Assembly: GCF_002906655.1 (NCBI RefSeq)
Contig: NZ_CP025794.1
Coordinates: 1-64,000 of the forward strand
DNA from: Vibrio hyugaensis
GTDB lineage: Bacteria > Pseudomonadota > Gammaproteobacteria > Enterobacterales > Vibrionaceae
Direction of reading: 5' to 3'
DNA: 64,000 bases
Positions 48,175-55,305 of this stretch are shown here, in pieces. The stretch's first letter is position 1. Every line of letters begins with the position of its first letter. The position numbers and the translations under genes are program-made. The notes under the pieces were generated by a model. The model worked only from the letters and a program-made list of their open reading frames with translations. It did not search any database and had not been told where the DNA came from.

Positions 48175-48840
48175 ATGGATGCTTTTGAAAGTGGCTTAGC
48201 TTGCTATTGTCATCAGAGCCAAAATGAAGTTAATCGAATTAGGCGATTTTCCCAATCTATAGATTCTCACTGGGAATCGAAAGCTAAACGCTTGGACAGC
48301 GAATTTGAGAAATCGTTGGCAAAAACTACCTGCGAAGATCAGCGTCAAGAATTAGGTGAGACCTATGGAATGTTTTACTATGAAGACATAGTAAAGAGTG
48401 AATGGATACACAAACATAGTGTAGTAATTACTATTTCGAGTTTTGTCGAAAATTCCTTATATGAGTTATGTGAACTACTAGCACTGCATCAAGGTCAGCC
48501 TCTAAAGTTACATGAGAAAGGAAGGCTATCGAAGGTAGAGAAATGTCTACTCTACCTTGAAGACAATGCTCATCTTAGTCTCGCTGAGTGCAAAGAAGAA
48601 GCCGATGGAATGATTGTCGGTTATAAGCTAAGGAACCAGATAATCCATAACAACGGCAAAGTGACCGAACGGTTTGAAAAGCAAAAGGCTCAATGGAAAG
48701 GGTTGGTTAAAGGCAGTTTAGGTGCTTATATTGAAATCGATAGCAAATTTATAACATGGTACTTAGAACAAGTTGCGGCGTTTTACTATAAGTTAGCTCC
48801 GGAAGTGTCGTCATTTATACAACGTACAAAAATTGCCTAA
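48175..48840 (+). CDS. Cassette 4: HEPN-like protein
   Basis: 221 aa, helical, soluble. R153-N-Q-I-I-H158 in YKLRNQIIHNNGK fits the R-x4-6-H motif of HEPN domains, and the preceding ISSFVENSLYELCELLALHQ helix is typical of HEPN/MAE_28990-like proteins. HEPN proteins are often RNases in defence or toxin systems; here no antitoxin gene accompanies it. GGAGATA precedes the ATG. The stop TAA is part of attC 4. Confidence 0.75.
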   Translation: MDAFESGLACYCHQSQNEVNRIRRFSQSIDSHWESKAKRLDSEFEKSLAKTTCEDQRQELGETYGMFYYEDIVKSEWIHKHSVVITISSFVENSLYELCELLALHQGQPLKLHEKGRLSKVEKCLLYLEDNAHLSLAECKEEADGMIVGYKLRNQIIHNNGKVTERFEKQKAQWKGLVKGSLGAYIEIDSKFITWYLEQVAAFYYKLAPEVSSFIQRTKIA

Positions 48841-48964
48841 CAAAGCGTTTAAGACAGATTCCCAACGCATGGCATTTTTCATTCCATCGTTGGGTTTTGT
48901 GTTTACGGTGCAATGGTTTAGGTTAGGTGGTCGCGTTGCTCACTACTTAACGCGGCGTTATGTA
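48838..48964 (+). repeat. attC 4 (divergent)
   Basis: 127 nt, start TAACAAAGCGTTTAAGACAG, core GTTATGT. Its sequence departs from the consensus in both arms and the loop, suggesting a different source lineage. Confidence 0.9.
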
Positions 48965-49090
48965 ACTTCAAGGCTCATCAGTTTCAACGCTTTGTTATCT
49001 CTACCGTAATGTGGCTTTCTCTTTTTTACATGCGTTTGGAACAGCTCTACATTGTCAGTCACAAGATTATTACTGTGGATTGAGGTTGAG

Positions 49091-49576
49091 ATGAAATTAC
49101 CAACATGGGAAAAACTACGTGCCAATTACCCAGCTTTACCTGCTAATGTGGTGTTTGAAAAGATCGGTGGTAAAGTGGGCTTAAACTATGAACTAGGTAT
49201 ATTTTCTAACGCTTGTGCTATAAGAGTTTCAAAAGCTCTTAACGGGAGCGGGGTAGAGCATAAAATTCCTCGCTATAACGCTATTGGACCGGAAGGTAAA
49301 ATGAGTCTCCAAGTGTCTTCTGGACAAAATAAGTTTTGGTATATTTTCCGTGTAAAGATTCTTACGAAATATCTATCAGAAAAATACTTCAGCCCAGAGG
49401 TGTTGACCCCAGAAGAGCATTTGGAAAAAATTAAAGGGCGCAAAGGTATTATTATCTATCAAGTCAATGGGTGGAGTGATGCGACAGGGCATGCTGATTT
49501 GTGGGATGGGAAAAAATGTGTATATGAAGGGTATGCATCAGTTACGCATAAAGTTTTATTCTGGGAGTGCGCATGA
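49091..49576 (+). CDS. Cassette 5: T6SS amidase effector, Tae4 family
   Basis: 161 aa. Catalytic Cys42 in SNACAIRVSKALN and His134 with Asp136 in GHADLWDG match Tae4 peptidoglycan amidases, which cut gamma-D-Glu-mDAP bonds in rival periplasm after type VI delivery. No signal peptide, as expected. Its stop overlaps the ATG of the putative immunity gene (ATGA). A ~130-nt leader separates it from the cassette boundary, unusually long here, so it may have its own promoter. No T6SS apparatus is in this window. Confidence 0.92.
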   Translation: MKLPTWEKLRANYPALPANVVFEKIGGKVGLNYELGIFSNACAIRVSKALNGSGVEHKIPRYNAIGPEGKMSLQVSSGQNKFWYIFRVKILTKYLSEKYFSPEVLTPEEHLEKIKGRKGIIIYQVNGWSDATGHADLWDGKKCVYEGYASVTHKVLFWECA

Positions 49577-49929
49577 TAAGGGTAATCGCTTTTATTATTA
49601 TACTTGTTTCATTACCTATAAGCGCCAGCTCTAATACACGAGTTCCTATTAACGGGCAGTTAATTCAATTTGCTAAAGCAAATTGCTTATATCAGTACTT
49701 TCAGCATAAAAACTATGACTTAAACGATATTAGAAATATATCTGCGGGTATAGTTCAGATGAGTTCTCTGGCACCAGAAACATTCGTTGAAGTATCTCGA
49801 TTGGTGAAAAACTATGAGCCAGAGGTTAAGTATAAGAAGGATACATCTCCTTTACTCGTGAAGTGTTTTACCTTGGATAGTGACCCTGTTTTTCTAAGAA
49901 AAATCAACTCGTTGACTCACGGCGAATAA
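49573..49929 (+). CDS. Cassette 5: Tai4-like immunity protein
   Basis: 118 aa from the ATG at 49573. Signal peptide MIRVIAFIIILVSLPISASS sends it to the periplasm, where the amidase acts. The soluble domain contains LIQFAKANCLYQYFQHKNYD and a second Cys (VKCFTLDSD), resembling the Tai4 helical family. The 4-nt overlap with the effector gene ensures that neither is made or mobilised without the other. Assignment rests on context plus features. Confidence 0.85.
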   Translation: MIRVIAFIIILVSLPISASSNTRVPINGQLIQFAKANCLYQYFQHKNYDLNDIRNISAGIVQMSSLAPETFVEVSRLVKNYEPEVKYKKDTSPLLVKCFTLDSDPVFLRKINSLTHGE

Positions 49930-49936
49930 AGTTACA

Positions 49937-50059
49937 TAACAAACTGTTTAAGAGTGATTCGCAACGCATGGCATTTTTACTATGCGTTGCGTTTAGTGTT
50001 TAAGGTGGTATGCGGCGGCTTTGGTATTGCGTTGCTCACACCTTAACAGGGCGTTAACC
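49937..50059 (+). repeat. attC 5
   Basis: Long class. Core GTTAACC departs from GTTRRRY at the third R. Cassette ends GTTATGTAACTT/AAGTTACATAAC match over 12 nt. Confidence 0.93.
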
Positions 50060-50077
50060 ATCTTTAATGAGGTTCAT

Positions 50078-50977
50078 GTGAACAAAAGTCATAAATCAGT
50101 GATGCAGACCATTGCAATGTACGCTTGGATTACAGTCGCCTTTTGCTGTCGATTTTTACTTGGAAACTTGTATGGTGTACTAATTACTACCCTCATTTTA
50201 CGCACTTTCAGTGAGTCAATATTTGGCTTTCCGCCATACACACTTTACGAGTTAACCGGATGGCTGTATTCATTGAGTGAAGAGATGAAAGTCGCAATAG
50301 CCAGTTCATTAGTTACAGTTATTGGCTTTTTTATCGCATATGCATCCGCTACTGCAAACTGGAAGTCTCAACTTCTTGCTAGCATAAAGTTACAAGCGTC
50401 CTCTGACCTAAATAGTTTTTTTACCGAAGTAAATTCGTTAATCACAGATTTGGAAATTTATGCTAAAGACGTAATTAAGTCGTTAGATATTATTCGAAGC
50501 TCCACAGATGAAAATGAAAAAATGTTTCAAGCTTCTTACCTTACTCAAAGAGGGCAGGAAATAGACATAAAGAGGAAGCGCCTTGTTTCTTTATCAATAC
50601 AAGTACACCATTTTGAGGGCAAGTATTCGAGCCTGTTTATTTCTGTACCAAGTGTTTTACAAAGTTTTCGAAAAGCAGCTTCAGCACTTGATGACGTTAG
50701 CTCTGTATCTTGGTTTTACATTCCATGCGCTTATAGGGATGATCCGCATCCAGTTGAAAGTTATGTTAATCAAATAGGTAAAGATAAATACGAAGCCTTC
50801 ATACGTAGTGTTGAGAAAAATCGCGTACTGTTATCATTTTATCCGGGAAGTGCGGGCGGTGTTTTGCAATCAGATGTAGTTCCATTTAATGTCTTTTCTT
50901 TGTTCAATATGTTTAAGAATTCTAGGCTTTTTCATAGTGTCTTTGATGAGGTAAGAAGGGCTAAAAAAGAAGGTTAA
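50078..50977 (+). CDS. Cassette 6: two-TM membrane protein
   Basis: 299 aa, GTG start with GAGG upstream. TM segments at about 15-40 and 66-90 (VAIASSLVTVIGFFIAYASA), then a large cytoplasmic helical domain. No recognised motif. Two-TM proteins with a cytoplasmic tail recur among defence effectors, but nothing here proves that role. Confidence 0.75.
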   Translation: MNKSHKSVMQTIAMYAWITVAFCCRFLLGNLYGVLITTLILRTFSESIFGFPPYTLYELTGWLYSLSEEMKVAIASSLVTVIGFFIAYASATANWKSQLLASIKLQASSDLNSFFTEVNSLITDLEIYAKDVIKSLDIIRSSTDENEKMFQASYLTQRGQEIDIKRKRLVSLSIQVHHFEGKYSSLFISVPSVLQSFRKAASALDDVSSVSWFYIPCAYRDDPHPVESYVNQIGKDKYEAFIRSVEKNRVLLSFYPGSAGGVLQSDVVPFNVFSLFNMFKNSRLFHSVFDEVRRAKKEG

Positions 50978-51097
50978 CAAACTGTTCAAGAGGGATTCGC
51001 AACGCGTGGCATTTTCACTATGCGTTGATTTTAGTGATTAAGGTGGTGTGCGGTGGCTTTGGTATTGCGTTGCTCACCCCTTAACAGGGCGTTATGC
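50975..51097 (+). repeat. attC 6
   Basis: Long class, variant with GTTCAAGAGGGATTCG, core GTTATGC. It overlaps the stop codon of the preceding gene. Confidence 0.95.
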
Positions 51098-51110
51098 CTC
51101 AGGAGGAAAA

Positions 51111-51473
51111 ATGGAAAAGTCCATCCGAGAGTTAGCTAAAGAAGTTGGTCGAGTTATTCCGAAACCAGAAGCGAAAGCAGACTTCGTAATCAAAGGTATT
51201 GGTAGGCGAAGAGGTGAAGAAGCGTTGATCTATCGTATTCCCTCTCATTCGGAGAAAGCCCCTTTTTATGAAAAAGGAGTGACGCTATCAGAATTCCAAC
51301 TGGCTTATTCACATTTAAGAGAATCAGGCTACTTAACAAGAACTTGGTTTAATAAAAACCTTTCTGCTTGTGCAAAAGAGGGCGCGTGCAATTTTACAAC
51401 CATAGGTGGCGTTTTTTGCATTTTAGGTGTGGCAGAATACATATCAAAAGCGACCTATCAGTCAAAGGCATAA
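51111..51473 (+). CDS. Cassette 7: small hypothetical protein
   Basis: 120 aa, AGGAGG before the ATG. Basic: KADFVIKGIGRRRGEEALIY, IPSHSEKAPFYEKGVTLSEF, LRESGYLTRTWFNKNLSACA. Possibly a nucleic-acid-binding fold. Family unknown. Its stop TAA opens attC 7. Confidence 0.75.
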   Translation: MEKSIRELAKEVGRVIPKPEAKADFVIKGIGRRRGEEALIYRIPSHSEKAPFYEKGVTLSEFQLAYSHLRESGYLTRTWFNKNLSACAKEGACNFTTIGGVFCILGVAEYISKATYQSKA

Positions 51474-51594
51474 CAAACTGTTTAAGAGTGATTCGCAACG
51501 CGTGGCATTTTTACTATGCGTTGGTTTTGGTGTTTAAGGTGGTATGCGAGAGCTTCGGTATTGCGTTGCTCACACCTTAACAGGGCGTTAGTAC
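51471..51594 (+). repeat. attC 7
   Basis: Long class, core GTTAGTA. Confidence 0.93.
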
Positions 51595-52018
51595 GGGTTT
51601 GACGTCAAAGGTCATAAGTTTTGGTGTTTATCTGTTTTGGCGCTCGTCTTTACACCTTTCAGTTTTTACCTTTCACGTTCTTTCCGGTGGCACTATATGC
51701 GGAGTGTTTGCTTTGATTTCACCGTTTACGGTCTCTAACTCTTAGCCTATTTCTTTGGCGCTTCTTCGTTTTCGTTGTACTTCCTGAGTTAATCTTGTCG
51801 TTCGTTGGGTGTTGCCATCAAAGTGCGAGGATCGAATCCTTTTCTAATTTGAAGCCATTAAAAGTAGGGGAGTTCAGTGCGTTTTTCTTCTAGCCAACTT
51901 TCGTCTTTCAATTGGAATTAAGTTTTGTAGCTGCCCGTCTCACTTCAGTGTTCAAAGCCTTTCATATCATGCTAGTTTTCAATATCTTGGAGCGCATAAA
52001 TAGAAGTAGCGCATGTAC
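51589..52018. other. Cassette 8 body: noncoding
   Basis: About 430 bp with no frame of note on either strand. Plus strand is pyrimidine-rich (CTTTACACCTTTCAGT, CTTTCACGTTCTTTCCGG). Near-identical to cassette 9 immediately downstream. Ends GTTAGTAC and GTACTAAC are complements. Confidence 0.8.
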
Positions 52019-52142
52019 TAACAAATTGCTTAAGAGTGATTCGTAACGCGTGGCATTTTTACTTTGCGGTGGCTTATGGTGATTAAGGCGCTGTGCGGTA
52101 GCTTTTGTATTGCGTTACTCACACCTTAGCAAGGCGTTAGTA
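52019..52142 (+). repeat. attC 8
   Basis: Long class with GATTCGTAACGCG and GCGTTACTC compensatory changes, shared with attC 9. Confidence 0.93.
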
Positions 52143-52567
52143 CGGGTTTAGCATCAAAGGTCATCAGTTTTGGTGTTTATCTGTTTTGGCGTTCGTCTTT
52201 ACACCTTTCAGTTTGTACCTTTCACGTTCTTTCCGGTGGCACTATGTGCGGAGTGTTTGCTTTGATTTCACCGTTTACGGTTTCTAACTTTTAGCCTATT
52301 TCTTTGGTGCTTCTTCATTTTCGTGGTGGCTTTTGAGAGAGCCTTGGTTGTAATTGATGCTGTCGTCGGAGTACGAGGATCGGATCCTTTTCTAATTTGA
52401 AGCCAGTAAAAGTGGGGGGCGTTCAGTGCGCTTTTCTTCTAGCCAACTTTCGTCTCTCAATGACGGTAAAGTTTTGTAGCTGCCCGTCTCACTTCAGTGT
52501 TCAAAGCCTTTCATATCATGCTACTTTTCAATATCTTGGAGTCCATAAATAGAAGTAGCGCATGTAC
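52137..52567. other. Cassette 9 body: noncoding tandem copy of cassette 8
   Basis: Aligns end to end with cassette 8 with scattered substitutions and short replacements near 52332-52372. No frame is kept open in either copy. Confidence 0.8.
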
Positions 52568-52690
52568 TAACAAATTGCTTAAGAGTGATTCGTAACGCGT
52601 GGCATTTTTACTTTGCGGTGGCTTATGTGATTAAGGCGCTGTGCGGTAGCTTTTGTATTGCGTTACTCACACCTTAGCAAGGCGTTATGT
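52568..52690 (+). repeat. attC 9
   Basis: Nearly identical to attC 8 apart from one missing base in GGCTTATGTGATTAAGG; core GTTATGT. Confidence 0.93.
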
Positions 52691-52704
52691 GTCAGAGAGA
52701 GATT

Positions 52705-53040
52705 ATGAGATTTTTGCAATTATTTATCTTGATCTTAGTAGTAGGGTGTTCAAGTTCTGTAGAAAACACTTACTCATCGGAATATTTAGATCTAGAGCCA
52801 ATAGAGTTTGTATCGCCGAGATACCCTAAAGTTGCAGTAGAGAATAACCTGTCAGGGTATGTGGTCATGACGTTTAACATTACTAAAAATGGAGATGTGG
52901 CTGATATTGTTGTAATCGATTCCACCCCAAAGGGGATCTTTGAAAAGGTAGCTGTACAAGCGTTGTCCAAATGGAAATATGAGCCACTTGAAGATGTTGA
53001 GCTTATTGCTCAAAAACAAAAATTAGTCTTTAAAATCTAA
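52705..53040 (+). CDS. Cassette 10: TonB C-terminal-like lipoprotein
   Basis: 111 aa from the ATG at 52705. Lipoprotein signal MRFLQLFILILVVGC, then a TonB_C domain: PRYPKVAVENNLSGYVVMTF, ITKNGDVADIVVIDSTPKG, FEKVAVQALSKWKYEP. It lacks the N-terminal TM and proline-rich region of a true TonB, so it is not an energy transducer by itself. Possibly an envelope adaptor or inhibitor of TonB-dependent uptake (speculation). Confidence 0.87.
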   Translation: MRFLQLFILILVVGCSSSVENTYSSEYLDLEPIEFVSPRYPKVAVENNLSGYVVMTFNITKNGDVADIVVIDSTPKGIFEKVAVQALSKWKYEPLEDVELIAQKQKLVFKI

Positions 53041-53044
53041 CACA

Positions 53045-53167
53045 TAACAAATTGTTTAAGAGTGATTCGGCACGCGTGGCATTTTTACCATGCGTTAGGT
53101 TTAGGGTTTAAGGTGGTATGCGGAGGCTACGGTATTGCGTGCCTCACACCTTAACAAGGCGTTATGT
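53045..53167 (+). repeat. attC 10
   Basis: Long class with TTCGGCACGCG and GCGTGCCTC paired changes, core GTTATGT. Confidence 0.93.
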
Positions 53168-53182
53168 GATAAGGAGGTCACA

Positions 53183-53599
53183 TTGAATATAGAATACAAA
53201 GTTAACAAGCAGATCTCAGCTGACGAGTTTATTGGTTTGCTTAAGCGCTCGACGTTGGGAGAGCGCAGACCAATAGAAAATATCGAATGTATCAAGGGTA
53301 TGTTGGACAATAGTAATCTCATAATCACTGCTTGGGATGGTTCTAAACTGGTTGGTATTTCTCGCTCTATTACGGATTTCCATTATTGTTGTTATCTGTC
53401 CGACCTAGCGGTTGATGAATCGTATCAAAGGTTGGGAATAGGCAAGCAGTTACAAGTTCAAACTCAAGCTCAAATTAAGCCTACATGTAAACTGTTTTTA
53501 ATCGCCGCACCCGCAGCCAATGATTATTATGGACAGATTGGCTACACCAAAAACGAACGTTGTTGGGTGCTGGAACGTGGTAGTGAAATTATCACATAA
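53183..53599 (+). CDS. Cassette 11: GNAT acetyltransferase
   Basis: 138 aa, TTG start with a strong AAGGAGG. GNAT core: LIITAWDGSKLVGISRSITD, LSDLAVDESYQRLGIGKQLQ (QRLGIGK CoA loop), and FLIAAPAANDYYGQIGYTKN. The GQIGY ending is usual for the family. The substrate is unknown. The stop overlaps attC 11. Confidence 0.9.
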   Translation: MNIEYKVNKQISADEFIGLLKRSTLGERRPIENIECIKGMLDNSNLIITAWDGSKLVGISRSITDFHYCCYLSDLAVDESYQRLGIGKQLQVQTQAQIKPTCKLFLIAAPAANDYYGQIGYTKNERCWVLERGSEIIT

Positions 53600-53690
53600 C
53601 AAAGCATTTAAGAGTGATTCGCAACGCTTGGCGTTTTCGCTTCGCTCAAGTATAGCCAAGCGTCGCTCACACCTTAATGCGGCGTTAGCC
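53597..53690 (+). repeat. attC 11 (short type)
   Basis: 94 nt, very like attC 1 and 19, core GTTAGCC. Confidence 0.92.
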
Positions 53691-53706
53691 CTATCAGAGG
53701 AAAACA

Positions 53707-54240
53707 ATGAAATCTGCAGTATTAGTTATTGATGTTCAGTCGATTCTTTTCGACCCGGAACCTCAACCATTTGAATCACAAATCGTACTAACCAAAATTA
53801 ATGAGGTTACGAAATTAGCGCGTGCTAAGTCTGTTCCAGTTATCTTTGTCCAGCACGAGCAACCTAAATCTGTTATTGAATACAAAAGCGTTGGTTGGGC
53901 ATTACAGTCGAGCTTAATTACACAAGCTGGTGACCATTACGTTCGCAAAACAACGCCAGACTCATTCTTGAACACGAACCTTCAAAGTGTTTTGAATGAA
54001 CTCGATGTAGATAGCTTAATTGTGTGTGGCTACGCCTCAGAGTTTTGCGTTGATACCACCATTCGCAGAGCTGCAGGTTTAGGCTACCCCGTAACGTTGG
54101 TATCTGATGCTCACACAACTCATGATAAGGAGCACGCCAGTGGGGCTCAAATTCGAGAGCACCACAATGCTACATTACCTAGTATTTCTAGTTTCGGTGT
54201 TAAAATCGAAGCGGTAGAGGCGTGCAACCTTTGGGCATAG
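53707..54240 (+). CDS. Cassette 12: isochorismatase-family cysteine hydrolase
   Basis: 177 aa. Catalytic triad visible: D9 (LVIDVQS), K81 (YVRKTTPDSF), C114 (YASEFCVDTT). Rossmann-like fold of the nicotinamidase/isochorismatase group. Likely hydrolyses an amide or a related small molecule. GAGG precedes the ATG. Confidence 0.92.
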   Translation: MKSAVLVIDVQSILFDPEPQPFESQIVLTKINEVTKLARAKSVPVIFVQHEQPKSVIEYKSVGWALQSSLITQAGDHYVRKTTPDSFLNTNLQSVLNELDVDSLIVCGYASEFCVDTTIRRAAGLGYPVTLVSDAHTTHDKEHASGAQIREHHNATLPSISSFGVKIEAVEACNLWA

Positions 54241-54243
54241 GGC

Positions 54244-54365
54244 TAACAAGCAATTTAAGAGTGATTCAGCACGCTTGGCATTTTTAGTTTGGGTTAAGTT
54301 TGTGATAACGGTGGTTAAATTGAGTGTCGTGGTTGCGTGCTTCACACCTTAATTGGGCGTTATAT
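54244..54365 (+). repeat. attC 12 (divergent)
   Basis: Start TAACAAGCAATTTAAG, inner TTCAGCACGC/GCGTGCTTC, core GTTATAT. Its loop differs from the consensus. Cassette 12 ends match over 11 nt. Confidence 0.9.
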
Positions 54366-54394
54366 GACTGATGTCGTGAAAAAATACTCGAAAA

Positions 54395-54453
54395 TTGATT
54401 AGTGCATGAACATCAGTTAAAATTACCTCAGTATCATTATTACATTACGATAC
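54395..54453 (+). promoter_or_regulatory. Cassette 13 promoter and operator
   Basis: TTGATT (54395-54400), 17-nt spacer, TAAAAT (54418-54423) form a good sigma70 promoter. Directly after, GTATC (54431-54435) and GATAC (54449-54453) are inverted, a candidate operator at the start of transcription. Confidence 0.7.
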
Positions 54454-54480
54454 ATCCTGTAAGGAACAGAGAGGTAGACT

Positions 54481-54639
54481 ATGACTGCCAAAACACAAAA
54501 TAAAGTGAAAAAGACTAGAGCAAACCGTGTCGGTGATGTTACTTCGATGAAGGTTTTTGGCTCTAAAATGAGTCGGTTAGTTAAGAAAACAAGTCAACTT
54601 GAGCTAGCGTCATTAAAAGAAAAAGGTATTATCCAATAA
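54481..54639 (+). CDS. Cassette 13: 52-aa basic protein, putative antitoxin
   Basis: 52 aa (MTAKTQNKVKKTRANRVGDV, then TSMKVFGSKMSRLVKKTSQL, ending KEKGIIQ). AGAGG is placed before the ATG. Its TAA is directly followed by the toxin ATG. Highly basic N-terminus fits DNA or RNA binding. It does not resemble YafN/Phd antitoxins that normally partner YafO. Antitoxin role is inferred from order and adjacency only. Confidence 0.75.
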   Translation: MTAKTQNKVKKTRANRVGDVTSMKVFGSKMSRLVKKTSQLELASLKEKGIIQ

Positions 54640-55134
54640 ATGTCGTCTTTTGATTTTTGTCTGTCAGACACTTTAAACAAAGTGTCTGATGACCCAGATT
54701 TTATCGATCTATTCAATAAATTCCAATACTATAAAGAAAACAGTGAGCCCCACGAAATCGCCACTCCTTCCCGTAAAGTTCAAGAAGAAACTGAAGGTTT
54801 GATCGCAGAGTTTGGACGAGATCGTTTTTTCAAAAATCCGCAACATGCTAGGCAAGATGATCTCACGCATTTACATTTGTTTACCGATGACTGTGAATGG
54901 TTAGATGAAGATGGAAGTCCTAAAGTACAATGGGAATGTACCTCCAATAGCTACCTTGTATACTCATACTTTGAGTCAAACGGCATCCATGTCTTTTATC
55001 TAATTGCTCTAATTGAAAAAGGGGCTCATCGTCTTACAAAAGATCTGCCTGATGGTGATCCAAATCCTATCGTTCTAGAATGGTTAGCTGAGGCTATTCG
55101 TTTTAGAAAGGCATACCCAGAGTACTCTAAGTAA
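54640..55134 (+). CDS. Cassette 13: YafO-family mRNA interferase-like toxin
   Basis: 164 aa. The C-terminal ~110 residues follow YafO: EFGRDRFFKNP, DDLTHLHLFTD, SNSYLVYSYFESNGIHVFYL, IALIEKGAHRLTKD, WLAEAIRFRKAYP. YafO cuts mRNA on the ribosome to stop growth. An N-terminal extension of about 50 residues (SDTLNKVSDDPDFIDLFNKF) is added. Abuts the 52-aa gene upstream with its own promoter, as expected for a stabilising toxin-antitoxin cassette. Confidence 0.87.
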   Translation: MSSFDFCLSDTLNKVSDDPDFIDLFNKFQYYKENSEPHEIATPSRKVQEETEGLIAEFGRDRFFKNPQHARQDDLTHLHLFTDDCEWLDEDGSPKVQWECTSNSYLVYSYFESNGIHVFYLIALIEKGAHRLTKDLPDGDPNPIVLEWLAEAIRFRKAYPEYSK

Positions 55135-55143
55135 ACAGTCATA

Positions 55144-55267
55144 TAACAAATTGTTCAAGGTGATTCCAAACGCGTGGCATTCGCAGTTTGAATCACCTTT
55201 TTGTGTTTATGGCACTTTCATTTTGGTTATGTGTAAGCGTTTGTCACACCTTAACAAGGCGTTAGCA
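55144..55267 (+). repeat. attC 13 (terminator-like)
   Basis: Core GTTAGCA. AAGGTGATTC-C-AAAC pairs with GTTTGAATCACCTT and is followed by TTTTG, so this attC could also end transcription of the toxin-antitoxin cassette. Confidence 0.9.
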
Positions 55268-55305
55268 TTCAATCGAAATCAAACATATTAGATGGTGGAA
55301 AATTA

